Source: Bradyrhizobium sp. KBS0727 (GTDB taxonomy: Bacteria > Pseudomonadota > Alphaproteobacteria > Rhizobiales > Xanthobacteraceae). From it: 64,000 bases of DNA. Made by a program: the position numbers and the translations under genes. The stretch is taken from the NCBI RefSeq assembly GCF_005937885.2, contig NZ_CP042176.1, positions 6,505,501 to 6,569,500 on the forward strand. The letters are read 5' to 3'. Positions 8,665-17,550 of this stretch are shown in pieces (position 1 is the stretch's first letter; the number at the start of each line of letters is the position of its first letter). The notes below the pieces were generated by a model. It was not told the DNA's origin. It did no database searches and worked only from the letters and a program-made list of their open reading frames with translations.

Positions 8665-9843
8665 TTACCGGAACGTCTTGCGCGGATCGAAGGCGTCGCG
8701 CGCGGCTTCGCCGATGAAGATCAGCAGCGACAGCATGATCGCGACCGAGAAAAAGCCGGTGAAGCCGAGCCACGGCGCCTGCACGTTGGCTTTGGCCTGC
8801 GACAGCAATTCGCCCAGCGACGGCGAGCCGGGCGGCAGGCCGAAGCCGAGGAAATCCAGCGCCGTCAGCGTCATCACCGAGGACGACACGATAAACGGCA
8901 GAAACGTCATGGTCGCCACCATCGCATTCGGCAGCAGATGGCGGAACATGATGGTGGCATTGGAGACGCCGAGCGCGCGCGCCGCCTGGATATATTCGAA
9001 GTTTCTCCCGCGCAGGAATTCGGCGCGCACCAGCCCCACCAGCGATACCCAGGAGAACAGCAGGAGAATGCCGAGCAGGATGAAGAAGCCCGGCGGCAGC
9101 ACCGCCGAGATGATCAACAGCAGATAGAGCGACGGAATCGCGTTCCAGATTTCGATGAAGCGCTGGAAGCCGAGATCGATCCAGCCGCCGAAATAACCCT
9201 GCACCCCGCCAGCGGCGATGCCGATGATCGAGGAGACGATGGTCAGCGTCAGGCCGAACAATACCGAGATACGGAAACCGTAGATTAGGCGTGCCACCAC
9301 GTCGCGGCCCTGATCGTCAGTGCCGAGCCAGTTATATTCGAGATCGCGGCAGCCGCTGAGATGCTTCTTCTGCACCACTTCGCTGCACTGCTGTTCGGTC
9401 AGCATCCAGGTCGGCTTCGACGGCGCCGGCGTCGGCAGATCGAGGTTATGGGTGTCGTAGGAATAGCGGATCAGCGGCCAGAAGATGGTGCCGCCCTTGT
9501 CGGCGATCTGCTTCTGCAGATAGGGATCGCGATAATCCGCGGCGGTCTCGAAGTCGCCTCCAAACGTGGTCTCGGAATAGCTGACGAAGGCCGGCCAGTA
9601 GAGATGGCCGTCATACTTGATCAGGAACGGCCGGTCGTTGGCGATCAATTCGGCAAACAGCGAGACCACGAACAGGACCAGGAAGATCCAGAACGACCAG
9701 TAGCCGCGGCGGTTCGCCTTGAAGTTCTGCCAGCGACGGCGGTTGAGCGGCGACGGCGCGAACCGGCTGCGCGTGATCGGCACCGCCTCGCCGAGCGGCG
9801 CTTGCGTCGTGGTCTCAATCGGCTGGGGCGCAATGACCGTCAT
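8665..9843 (-). CDS. yejE: YejE-type ABC transporter permease
   Basis: Inner-membrane permease of the peptide importer. The start at 9843 is chosen because its ATG overlaps the yejB stop (ATGA-type overlap); this gives 392 residues. An N-terminal cytoplasmic region leads to a first membrane segment (about residues 36-56), then a long periplasmic loop, then the DppC/OppC-like permease core with the EAA-type segment ALGVSNATIMFRHLLPNA. It ends 35 bases before the putative antitoxin gene, which interrupts the normal yejE-yejF order. Confidence 0.92.
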   Translation of the reverse strand: MTVIAPQPIETTTQAPLGEAVPITRSRFAPSPLNRRRWQNFKANRRGYWSFWIFLVLFVVSLFAELIANDRPFLIKYDGHLYWPAFVSYSETTFGGDFETAADYRDPYLQKQIADKGGTIFWPLIRYSYDTHNLDLPTPAPSKPTWMLTEQQCSEVVQKKHLSGCRDLEYNWLGTDDQGRDVVARLIYGFRISVLFGLTLTIVSSIIGIAAGGVQGYFGGWIDLGFQRFIEIWNAIPSLYLLLIISAVLPPGFFILLGILLLFSWVSLVGLVRAEFLRGRNFEYIQAARALGVSNATIMFRHLLPNAMVATMTFLPFIVSSSVMTLTALDFLGFGLPPGSPSLGELLSQAKANVQAPWLGFTGFFSVAIMLSLLIFIGEAARDAFDPRKTFR

Positions 9844-10952
9844 CAGACCTCGCGCGCCTCGAAATCGATCCGTGGATCGATCCACATATAAGCGAGATCG
9901 GAGACCAGATTGACCACGAGACCGACCAGCGAAAAGATGAACAGCGTGCCGAACACCACCGGGTAGTCGCGGTTCAGCACGCTCTCAAACCCGAGCAGGC
10001 CGAGGCCGTCGAGCGAGAAGATAGTTTCGATCAAAAGCGAGCCGGAGAAGAAGGCGTGAATGAACGCGCCGGGAAAACCCGCGATCACGATCAGCATCGC
10101 GTTTCGGAAGACGTGATTGTACAGCACCTGCCGCTCGCTGCAGCCCTTGGCCCGCGCCGTCATCACATACTGCTTGCGGATTTCGTCGAGGAACGAGTTC
10201 TTGGTCAGCAGCGTCATGGTGGCGAAAGCGCCCAGCGCCATCGAGATCAGCGGCAGCGTGATATGCCAGAAATAGTCGATGATCTTCCAGTACCACGGGA
10301 ATTGCGCCCAGCCGTCCGAGGTCAGGCCGCGCAATGGGAAGATGTTGAAGAACGAGCCGCCGGCGAACAGAATGATCAGCAGGATCGCGAACAGGAAGCC
10401 CGGTATAGCAAAGCCGACGATGATGATGGCCGAGGTCCAGGTATCGAACCGCGAGCCGTCCTGCACCGCCTTGCGGATGCCGAGCGGAATCGAGATCAGA
10501 TAGGTCAAGAGCGTCATCCAGATCCCGAGCGACATCGAAACCGGCAGCTTCTCCTTGATGAGCTGGAGCACGCTGACGTCGCGGAAATAGCTCTTGCCGA
10601 AATCGAAGCGGGCGAAGTTCCACAGCATCAGGGCGAAACGCTCCGGCGCCGGCTTGTCGAAGCCGAACTGCGTTTCCAGCTTCTTGATGAAGTCCGGATC
10701 GAGCCCCTGCGCGCCGCGATATTTCGAACTGACCGCGTCCGCGGCCGCGCCGACCTGGCCACGCGCGACGATGTCGCCGCCGGAAGATCCCGAAATCCGG
10801 GAGGTGCCGCCGGTGTCGGCGCCGGAAAGCTGCGCCAGCACGCGCTCCACCGGTCCGCCCGGTGCGAACTGCACGACGATGAACGAGACCAGAAGGATCC
10901 CCAACAGCGTCGGGACCATCAGCAGAATGCGGCGGGCGATATAGGAGGCCAT
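9843..10952 (-). CDS. yejB: YejB-type ABC transporter permease
   Basis: Inner-membrane permease partner of YejE. The 369-residue product begins with the N-terminal membrane segment characteristic of DppB/OppB permeases (ARRILLMVPTLLGILLVSF), followed by a long periplasmic loop (about 35-140) and the remaining membrane segments with an EAA-like stretch near TARAKGCSERQVLYNHVFRNA. It starts 3 bases after the stop of the first solute-binding protein gene and overlaps yejE, so translation is coupled. Confidence 0.93.
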   Translation of the reverse strand: MASYIARRILLMVPTLLGILLVSFIVVQFAPGGPVERVLAQLSGADTGGTSRISGSSGGDIVARGQVGAAADAVSSKYRGAQGLDPDFIKKLETQFGFDKPAPERFALMLWNFARFDFGKSYFRDVSVLQLIKEKLPVSMSLGIWMTLLTYLISIPLGIRKAVQDGSRFDTWTSAIIIVGFAIPGFLFAILLIILFAGGSFFNIFPLRGLTSDGWAQFPWYWKIIDYFWHITLPLISMALGAFATMTLLTKNSFLDEIRKQYVMTARAKGCSERQVLYNHVFRNAMLIVIAGFPGAFIHAFFSGSLLIETIFSLDGLGLLGFESVLNRDYPVVFGTLFIFSLVGLVVNLVSDLAYMWIDPRIDFEAREV

Positions 10953-10955
10953 GAA

Positions 10956-12824
10956 TTACTTCGCCTGCTCTGACTTGCCGGCCTTGGCGGGATCGGCCCA
11001 CCAGTTGTCGGGCGCGCCGGTGCCTTGCGCGTAGCGTGCCGGCTTCGGCGGATGCGCGAACAGGTCCCAATACGCCACCGGGTGCGTCGAGCGGTACCAC
11101 TGCGGCACCCAGTAGCGGCCGGCGCGAAACACCCGGTCGAGCGCGCGGCAGGCGTTGGTCAGGTCGTTCCGCGTTTCGGCGCTGATGGCTTTGTCGACCA
11201 GAGCGTCGATCGCCGGATTGGCTACTCCGGCCAAATTGTACGATCCCTTGGTGGCAGCCGCCTGCGACGTAAAATACGGCCGTAGGCTGTCGCCCGGCGT
11301 CGCCGACATGCTCAGGCGCTGGGTCGTGATGTCGAAATCGAACGACTCGACGCGGGCGCGGTATTGAACGGCGTCGATCATCCGGATCGCGGCATCAATG
11401 CCGAGCTGGCCGAGATTTTTGATGAAAGTCGCGTGATGCGGCTGGAACGACACCTCATCGAGCAGGAATTCGATCGTGAAAACCTCGCCGTTCGGCAGCA
11501 CCCGCTTGCCGTCCTTTACGGGAAGTCCGGCTTCGTGCAGCAATTGCTGCGCCTTGCGCAGCAGCGCGCGGTCCTGTCCGGAGCCGTCGGACACCGGCGG
11601 CACGAACGGCTGACCGAACACCTCGTCCGGCACCTTCCCGCGGAACGGCTCGAGCAGCTTCAACTCTTCCGGCGACGGCAGCCCGGTCGCCACCATGTCC
11701 GAATTCTGGAACGGCGAGCAGGTGCGCGCATAGGCGCCGTACATCACGGTCTTGTTGGTCCATTCGAAGTCGAACGCGTAGTTGACCGCCTCGCGCACCC
11801 TGGGGTCCTTGAGCTTGTCGCGACGGGTATTGAAGAACCAGCCCTGGCCGCCGGACGGCGTTTCGTCCGGCAACGTCTCGCGCTTGACGCGGCCGTCCTT
11901 GACTGCCGGAAAATCGTAACGCGTGGCCCAGATGCGCGCGGTGAACTCTTCGCGGTAAAGATAGCTCTTGCCGGAAAAGCCTTCGAACGCCACGTCGCGG
12001 TCGCGATAGAACTCGTAGCGCACGGTATCGAAATTGAAGTTGCCGCGGCAGACCGGAAGATCGGCCGCCCACCAGTCCTTGACCCGGTCGTATTCGACGT
12101 AGCGGTTGGCCTCGTATCGGCCGACCTTGTAGGGCCCGGAGCCGAGCGGCGCCTCGAGCGTCGATTCGTCGAACGGGCGCGTCGCGTAATAGGCTTTCGA
12201 GAAGATCGGCAGGCCCGCCACGTAGAGCGGCACGTCGCGCGCCCGGTTCGGCGCGAACATTACGGCCACCGTCGCATCGTCGAGCGCCTCGGCCTTCACC
12301 AGATCGCGCAACTGCACCAGAATCAGCGGGTGGCCTTTTTCCTTCAGCGTGTTGATCGAGAAGGCGACATCATGGGCGGTCAGCTTCGAGCCGTCGTGAA
12401 ACCGGGCCTCGGGCCGCATCGAGAAGCGGTAGGTCAGCTTGTCAGGCGAGATCCGCACCGACTTCGCCGCCAGACCATACATCGCATCGGGCTCGTCGTT
12501 GGCCCGCACCATCAGCGACGCAAAGGTCATGTCCATGCCCTGGGCGCCCTCGCCCTTGAGGATGTAGGCGTTGAACGAATTGAAGGTCTGAAACGATTGA
12601 TTGTAGGCGCGCACCGACGGGATCAGGGAGAACGCCCCGCCCTTCGGCGCCACCGGATTGACGTAGTCGAAATGGTGGAAGTCGGCCGGATATTTCAGAT
12701 CGCCGAACACCGACAGCCCGTGCGTTTCGGCGCCGCCTTCGGCGTAAGCGAGCGGCCCGAGCTGCACAGCGCTCAGCGCGCCGACGCCGAGGCCGAGCAC
12801 GTGCCGGCGATTGAACAGCGCCAT
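10956..12824 (-). CDS. yejA: YejA-type periplasmic peptide-binding protein (copy 1)
   Basis: Family 5 extracellular solute-binding protein delivering oligopeptides to YejBEF. The start at 12824 is preceded by GAAGGAATCGTCC, a good ribosome site, and gives 622 residues. The N-terminus (NRRHVLGLGVGALSAV, cleavage near AYA) carries paired arginines before the hydrophobic stretch, which may indicate Tat export. An open frame extends further upstream but overlaps the previous gene and lacks family features. It is a tandem paralogue of the next gene upstream, with matching passages such as YPADFHHFDYVNP and YKVGRYEANR. Confidence 0.9.
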   Translation of the reverse strand: MALFNRRHVLGLGVGALSAVQLGPLAYAEGGAETHGLSVFGDLKYPADFHHFDYVNPVAPKGGAFSLIPSVRAYNQSFQTFNSFNAYILKGEGAQGMDMTFASLMVRANDEPDAMYGLAAKSVRISPDKLTYRFSMRPEARFHDGSKLTAHDVAFSINTLKEKGHPLILVQLRDLVKAEALDDATVAVMFAPNRARDVPLYVAGLPIFSKAYYATRPFDESTLEAPLGSGPYKVGRYEANRYVEYDRVKDWWAADLPVCRGNFNFDTVRYEFYRDRDVAFEGFSGKSYLYREEFTARIWATRYDFPAVKDGRVKRETLPDETPSGGQGWFFNTRRDKLKDPRVREAVNYAFDFEWTNKTVMYGAYARTCSPFQNSDMVATGLPSPEELKLLEPFRGKVPDEVFGQPFVPPVSDGSGQDRALLRKAQQLLHEAGLPVKDGKRVLPNGEVFTIEFLLDEVSFQPHHATFIKNLGQLGIDAAIRMIDAVQYRARVESFDFDITTQRLSMSATPGDSLRPYFTSQAAATKGSYNLAGVANPAIDALVDKAISAETRNDLTNACRALDRVFRAGRYWVPQWYRSTHPVAYWDLFAHPPKPARYAQGTGAPDNWWADPAKAGKSEQAK

Positions 12825-12835
12825 GGACGATTCCT

Positions 12836-14734
12836 TCAACTGCGCCTTCCGATCCTGGCTGCTTTTTCGGCGTCGAACCACCACACCGTCGGGAATCCGG
12901 AAACGCCGTATTTCGGCAGGGGATCGGGGTGGCTGAAGCGGTCCCAGCGCGCATAACGCTGGAAGCCATAGAGGAATTGCGGAACGAGATAGAAGTTCCA
13001 GAGCAACACCCGGTCCATCGCCCTGGAGGCCGCGACCAGCTCGGCGCGGTTCTTGGCGAAGATGATCCGTTCGATCAACGCATCGACCGCCGGATTCTTG
13101 ATCCCCGGCAGGTTGCGGCTTCCGGGACGGTCGGCTGCCTCCGAGCCGAAATATTCGCGCTGTTCGTTGCCCGGCGACAGCGACTGCGCCCACACCACCG
13201 TGGTGATATCGAAGTCGAAGCTGCGAATCCGGTTCTGATACTGGACATCGTCGACGGTGCGGACGTTGACGTTGATGCCGAGACGCTCCAGCGACGGCTT
13301 GTAGAACAGCGTCATCCGCTCCATGCCCGGATCGGGATTCAGAATCTCGACGCTGACCGGCTGCCCGGCCGGATCGACCAGCTTGCGGTCGCGGATTTCA
13401 AATCCGGCTTCCTTGAGCAGGCGCGTCGCCTCGCGCAGATTGGCGCGGACCGCTTCGGGATTGCCGTTCACCGGATTGGTGTAGGCCGTGGTGAATACTT
13501 CCGGCGGCACCTTGTCCCGCACGGTTTCGAGGATCTGCAATTCGAGGCCCTCGGGAACGCCGCGGGAGGCAAGCTCGGTGCCTTCGAAATAGCTGTTGTC
13601 ACGGGTGTATTCCCCGGTCGAAAGCTGCCGGTTCATTTCCTCGAAATCGAACGCGTAATTGAAGGCGCGACGCAGCCGCGCATCCTTGAACAGCGGACGG
13701 CGAAGGTTGAACGCCCATCCCTGCATCCGCCCGGAGCTCAGGACCGGAAACTTCTCCTTGATCACGCGGCCCTCGCGCACGGCGGGGAAATCGTAGGCCA
13801 CCGACCATTCCTTGGCGCTGAGCTCCGCGATCCAGTCGAGCTGATCGGCCTTGAAGGCTTCGCGCCCGACGGTGCTGTCGCGGAAGAATTCGTAGCGGAT
13901 CTGATCGAAATTATGCTGGCCGACGCCTTGGGGAATGTCTTTGCCCCAATAGTCCGGAACACGCTCCAGCAGCACCGAGCGGCCGGCGACGAATTCCTTG
14001 ATGCGATAGGGCCCCGATCCCAACGGGGGCTCCAGCGTGGTCGCGGCGATATCCCGCTTGCGGCCCTGCGAATCCGTTCCTTCCCACCAGTGCTTGGGAA
14101 ACACCGTCACTTCGCCCGCGATCACCGGCAGTTCGCGGTTGCCGGGCCCGTCGAAGATGAATTTCACATCGCGCTCGCCGATCTGTTCGCAACCGGTGAT
14201 GTGACGGTAGTAGGAGCTGTACATCGGGCTGTGGGTCTTCAGCGCGTTGAACGAGAAGATCACGTCGGCCGGCGTCACCGGCTTGCCGTCGTGCCAGCGC
14301 GCATTCGGGCGCAACCGGTAGATCACATAGGAGAAGTCGTCGGGATGGGCCGCCACTTCCGCCAGCACGCCATAGGCGGTCGACACCTCGTCGAGCGACT
14401 GGCTGGTCAGCGACTCGAACAGCAGCCCGACGCCGCTGGCGATCGATCCCTTAAGTCCGGCGATCACAATATTGAAATTGTCGAAGGTGCCGATTTCGAG
14501 CTGGCGGATGAGGCCGCCCTTCGGTGCGTCCGGGTTGACGTAGTCGAAGCGCTTGAAGCCGGCCGGGTATTTGATGTCGCCAAAGGTGGCGAGCGCGTGC
14601 CGCCATTTGAGCCCGTCCGGTGCGGCCTGCGCTTGCGCTGGCGTGATCCCGCCTAGATACGGGGTGAGTCCCAGGGCCGGGACCGTCGCGGCGACAGCGC
14701 CGCCCTGCAGAAGATGTCGTCGGGTAATCGCCAA
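12836..14734 (-). CDS. yejA: YejA-type periplasmic peptide-binding protein (copy 2, operon leader)
   Basis: Family 5 extracellular solute-binding protein, 632 residues, first gene of the yej operon. The N-terminus has ITRRHLLQGG before a hydrophobic run and an AQA cleavage site, a Tat-like signal. The start codon is TTG: an in-frame TAA lies 18 bases upstream and no ATG is available nearby, while an AGGA precedes it. It shares a common layout with the downstream copy (YPAGFKRFDYVNPDAPKGG against YPADFHHFDYVNPVAPKGG), showing tandem duplication followed by divergence. The gap to copy 1 is 11 bases. Confidence 0.9.
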   Translation of the reverse strand: MAITRRHLLQGGAVAATVPALGLTPYLGGITPAQAQAAPDGLKWRHALATFGDIKYPAGFKRFDYVNPDAPKGGLIRQLEIGTFDNFNIVIAGLKGSIASGVGLLFESLTSQSLDEVSTAYGVLAEVAAHPDDFSYVIYRLRPNARWHDGKPVTPADVIFSFNALKTHSPMYSSYYRHITGCEQIGERDVKFIFDGPGNRELPVIAGEVTVFPKHWWEGTDSQGRKRDIAATTLEPPLGSGPYRIKEFVAGRSVLLERVPDYWGKDIPQGVGQHNFDQIRYEFFRDSTVGREAFKADQLDWIAELSAKEWSVAYDFPAVREGRVIKEKFPVLSSGRMQGWAFNLRRPLFKDARLRRAFNYAFDFEEMNRQLSTGEYTRDNSYFEGTELASRGVPEGLELQILETVRDKVPPEVFTTAYTNPVNGNPEAVRANLREATRLLKEAGFEIRDRKLVDPAGQPVSVEILNPDPGMERMTLFYKPSLERLGINVNVRTVDDVQYQNRIRSFDFDITTVVWAQSLSPGNEQREYFGSEAADRPGSRNLPGIKNPAVDALIERIIFAKNRAELVAASRAMDRVLLWNFYLVPQFLYGFQRYARWDRFSHPDPLPKYGVSGFPTVWWFDAEKAARIGRRS

Positions 14735-14891
14735 ATGAGGAGTTCCTGTTTACGGCCCCGACGCTAACCAGCGCTCAATATAAGGCAAGGGTTCGACAAA
14801 TTACGTTGCTTTTTCCTCATGATAATAGCCCACAAGCCACAACGGTGCGGCGAAACGTCCCGATAACGACAATGCGATCCGTTTACGAAAA

Positions 14892-14914
14892 ACGGCCAGG
14901 CAATGCCTGGCCGT
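14892..14914 (-). terminator. Intrinsic terminator of cycM
   Basis: An inverted repeat (ACGGCCAGGCA at 14892-14902 against TGCCTGGCCGT at 14904-14914) lies just past the cycM stop. On the minus strand it is followed at once by a run of Ts, the layout of a rho-independent terminator. Confidence 0.85.
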
Positions 14915-14951
14915 GCTGTCGCCTGCAAGTCCATGCCGGACTGCCGAAATG

Positions 14952-15503
14952 TTATTTCGCCGCGGTCGGAAGCGGAACCGGCTTGTCGGCCAGGGTGGCC
15001 AGATAAGCGATCACGTCGGCACGCTCGCTGTCCTTCGGGATACCGGCAAAGCCCATGGCGGTACCGGGAACGAAGCCCTTCGGATTGGCGATGAACTTGT
15101 TGAGGTCTTCGAACGTCCACTCGCCGCCCTTGCCCTTCATGGCCGCTGAGAAGTTGAAGCCACCCTTGCCCTCGCCCTTCTTCTCGCCGACGGTGCCGAA
15201 CAGGTTCGGACCGACGCGGTTCGGGCCACCCTTTTCGAAGGTGTGGCAGGCGGCGCACTTCTTGGCGGCGGCAGCACCCTTCTCGACGGAAGCGGTCTGC
15301 AGCAGCTTTTCGATCGGCTCCGACGGCGCAGCCGCTTCCTTGGCGCCACCTTCGTGGGCCTCTTCCTTCACGGCGATCTCGAAGCCCGGCTTTTCCGGCA
15401 TCTTGGGCGAGAAAATCGCGCCGGCGCCAAAGCTCGTCACCAGAAGCAGGATGCAGGTACCAAGGAGGGCACCGATGATCTTATTGAGTTCGAAGGAGTC
15501 CAT
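14952..15503 (-). CDS. cycM: Membrane-anchored cytochrome c (CycM-like)
   Basis: Electron carrier expected to pass electrons from the bc1 complex to a terminal oxidase at the periplasmic face of the membrane. The 183-residue product has an uncleaved N-terminal membrane anchor (about 8-30), an Ala/Glu-rich linker, a single haem site CAACH at 83-87 and a likely axial Met in GTAMGF near residue 152. Length and layout match CycM of Bradyrhizobium. It is divergent from kdsB and is followed by its own terminator. The symbol comes from family knowledge. Confidence 0.87.
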   Translation of the reverse strand: MDSFELNKIIGALLGTCILLLVTSFGAGAIFSPKMPEKPGFEIAVKEEAHEGGAKEAAAPSEPIEKLLQTASVEKGAAAAKKCAACHTFEKGGPNRVGPNLFGTVGEKKGEGKGGFNFSAAMKGKGGEWTFEDLNKFIANPKGFVPGTAMGFAGIPKDSERADVIAYLATLADKPVPLPTAAK

Positions 15504-15711
15504 TGCGGATCAGGCTCCAGCCCTGAAGGTCGACGTAAGGCCGGCAGAACGGCCGCGGAATAGCATCAGGAATCAGGCTTTCGCGCTGCACCCTCAGCAG
15601 GGTTGAGATATCGGTTTGCCCGGGCTCTGGCAACCCGTATAAACGCCCCGACTTTCCGCCAATCCCCATTATTTCCGGCCTGTTTTCGAGGCCGCCTCTG
15701 ACTGCGTACCG

Positions 15712-16458
15712 ATGACCGACCCTCGCACTCTGGTGCTGATTCCCGCCCGCATGGCGGCGACCCGTCTGCCGGGCAAGCCGCTGCTGGATATCGGCGGCAT
15801 GCCGATGATCGTCCACGTGTTGCGGCGGGCGGAAGAGGCAGAGATCGGCCGGGTCGCGGTCGCCACCGACACGCCCGAGATCGCGGCCGCGGTGAGAACC
15901 CATGGCGGCGAGGTGGTCATGACCCGCCCCGACCACCCCTCCGGCTCGGACCGGATCTTTGAGGCCCTGCAACAGCTCGATCCCGGCGGGAAGATCGAGA
16001 TCGTGGTCAATCTGCAGGGCGATTTTCCGACCATTTCGCCCGGCAATATCCGAGACGTGCTGCCGCCGCTGGCCGACCCTGCGGTCGATATCGCGACGCT
16101 TGCGGCCCAGATCCACACCGACGAAGAGGCCACCAACCCGAACGTGGTGAAGGCGGTCGGCTCGCCGATTGGCCCGCGGCGGTTGCGTGCGCTTTATTTT
16201 ACGCGGGCGACGGCGCCGACCGGCGACGGGCCGCGCTACCACCACATCGGCCTTTATGCCTATCGGCGGGCCGCGCTGGAGCGGTTCGTGACGCTGCCGC
16301 CCTCGCCGCTGGAGCGGCAGGAGAAGCTGGAGCAGCTTCGGGCGCTGGAGGCCGGCATGCGGATCGACGTCATGATCGTCGACACCGTCCCGCGCGGCGT
16401 CGACACCCCGGCCGATCTCGAAACCGCCCGTCGCATACTAAAGCCCCGTTCTGATTGA
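15712..16458 (+). CDS. kdsB: 3-deoxy-manno-octulosonate cytidylyltransferase
   Basis: Activates KDO with CTP to give CMP-KDO for lipopolysaccharide inner-core synthesis. The 248-residue product has the nucleotidyltransferase start LVLIPARMAATRLPGKPL (about 8-25), the VNLQGD motif near 99-104 and the family length. It is divergent from cycM. A dispersed repeat follows before pheA. Confidence 0.94.
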   Translation: MTDPRTLVLIPARMAATRLPGKPLLDIGGMPMIVHVLRRAEEAEIGRVAVATDTPEIAAAVRTHGGEVVMTRPDHPSGSDRIFEALQQLDPGGKIEIVVNLQGDFPTISPGNIRDVLPPLADPAVDIATLAAQIHTDEEATNPNVVKAVGSPIGPRRLRALYFTRATAPTGDGPRYHHIGLYAYRRAALERFVTLPPSPLERQEKLEQLRALEAGMRIDVMIVDTVPRGVDTPADLETARRILKPRSD

Positions 16459-16481
16459 ACGGCGCTTTATCCTTTTGTTTT

Positions 16482-16533
16482 GACGCGTTTTCTTAACGTG
16501 AACCGGCATCCACTTCGCTCGAAAACGCTCTAG
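16482..16533. repeat. Dispersed imperfect palindrome, type F
   Basis: An imperfect inverted repeat with GACGCGTTTTC at one end and GAAAACGCTC at the other around an ACCGGCATCC core. It resembles the element after the second solute-binding protein of the array (42856-42900). I recall similar elements scattered between genes in Rhizobiales. Function unknown. Confidence 0.6.
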
Positions 16534-16565
16534 CCAAAGCCTGAACCGCTGTTACAAGGCGCCCC

Positions 16566-17426
16566 ATGACCAAGAAGCTGAAAATCGCATTCCAGGGCGA
16601 GCCTGGCGCGAACTCCCATATCGCCATCGTCGAGGCCTATCCCGACGCCGAGCCGTTGCCCTGCCCGACCTTCGAGGACGCGCTGGCCGCGATCGCCTCG
16701 GGCGAGGCCGATCTCGGCATGATCCCGATCGAAAATTCGGTCGCCGGCCGCGTCGCCGACATCCATCATCTGTTGCCGCAGTCCGGCCTGTTCATCGTCG
16801 GCGAATGGTTTTTGCCGATCCATCACCAGCTGATGGCGCCGCGCGGCACCAAACTGGCCGACATCAAGACCGTCGAGAGCCACGTCCACGCGCTCGGCCA
16901 GTGCCGCCGCATCATCCGCAAGCTCGGCATCAAGCCGATCGTGTCGGGCGATACCGCCGGAAGCGCGCGCATCGTCGCCGAACGCGGCGACAAATCCTGC
17001 GCGTCGATCGCCTCACGACTCGCATCCGAGATCTACGGCCTCGATATCCTGGCCGAGGACGTCGAGGACGAAACCCACAACACCACCCGCTTCGTGGTGC
17101 TGGCGCGCGACGAGAAGTGGGCCGCGCAGGGCTCGGGGCCGCTCGTTACCTCTTTTGTTTTCCGGGTCCGCAACCTGCCGGCTGCGCTCTACAAGGCGCT
17201 CGGTGGCTTCGCCACCAATGGCGTCAACATGACCAAGCTCGAGAGCTACATGGTCGACGGCGAATTTTTCGCGACGCAATTCTATGCCGATGTCGACGGA
17301 CATCCCGACGACAAGGGTCTCGCTTTTGCGCTGGAGGAACTGAAGTTTTTCTCGCGCGAATTCCGCATCGTCGGCGTCTATCCCGCGCAGCCCTTCCGCC
17401 TGACCTTCAGCGGCAACGGGGATTGA
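16566..17426 (+). CDS. pheA: Prephenate dehydratase
   Basis: Converts prephenate to phenylpyruvate in phenylalanine synthesis. The 286-residue product is a stand-alone dehydratase: N-terminal substrate-binding lobes with FQGEPGANSH (9-18) and IPIENSVAG (53-61), the catalytic NTTRF motif near 172-176, and a C-terminal ACT domain (about 190-280) containing KLESYMVDGEF, the variant of the usual ESRP region that senses phenylalanine. No chorismate mutase domain is fused, unlike in enterobacteria. Confidence 0.94.
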   Translation: MTKKLKIAFQGEPGANSHIAIVEAYPDAEPLPCPTFEDALAAIASGEADLGMIPIENSVAGRVADIHHLLPQSGLFIVGEWFLPIHHQLMAPRGTKLADIKTVESHVHALGQCRRIIRKLGIKPIVSGDTAGSARIVAERGDKSCASIASRLASEIYGLDILAEDVEDETHNTTRFVVLARDEKWAAQGSGPLVTSFVFRVRNLPAALYKALGGFATNGVNMTKLESYMVDGEFFATQFYADVDGHPDDKGLAFALEELKFFSREFRIVGVYPAQPFRLTFSGNGD

Positions 17427-17436
17427 TTCAACGGCT

Positions 17437-17514
17437 GTCATTCCGGGGCATGCGTAGCGTGAACCCGGAATCTCGAGATTCCGGGTTCGATGCTTCGCAT
17501 CGCCCCGGAATGAC
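17437..17514. repeat. Dispersed palindromic repeat, type A
   Basis: Begins GTCATTCCGGGG and ends CCCCGGAATGAC, with a central perfect palindrome CCGGAATCTCGAGATTCCGG. The whole unit can fold into one long hairpin between convergent genes. Related copies lie at 33313-33391, 48428-48495 and 63811-63890. Confidence 0.85.
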
Positions 17515-17550
17515 GGTGAGTCAGATGCGCTACTTCCGACGCCCGCAAAC

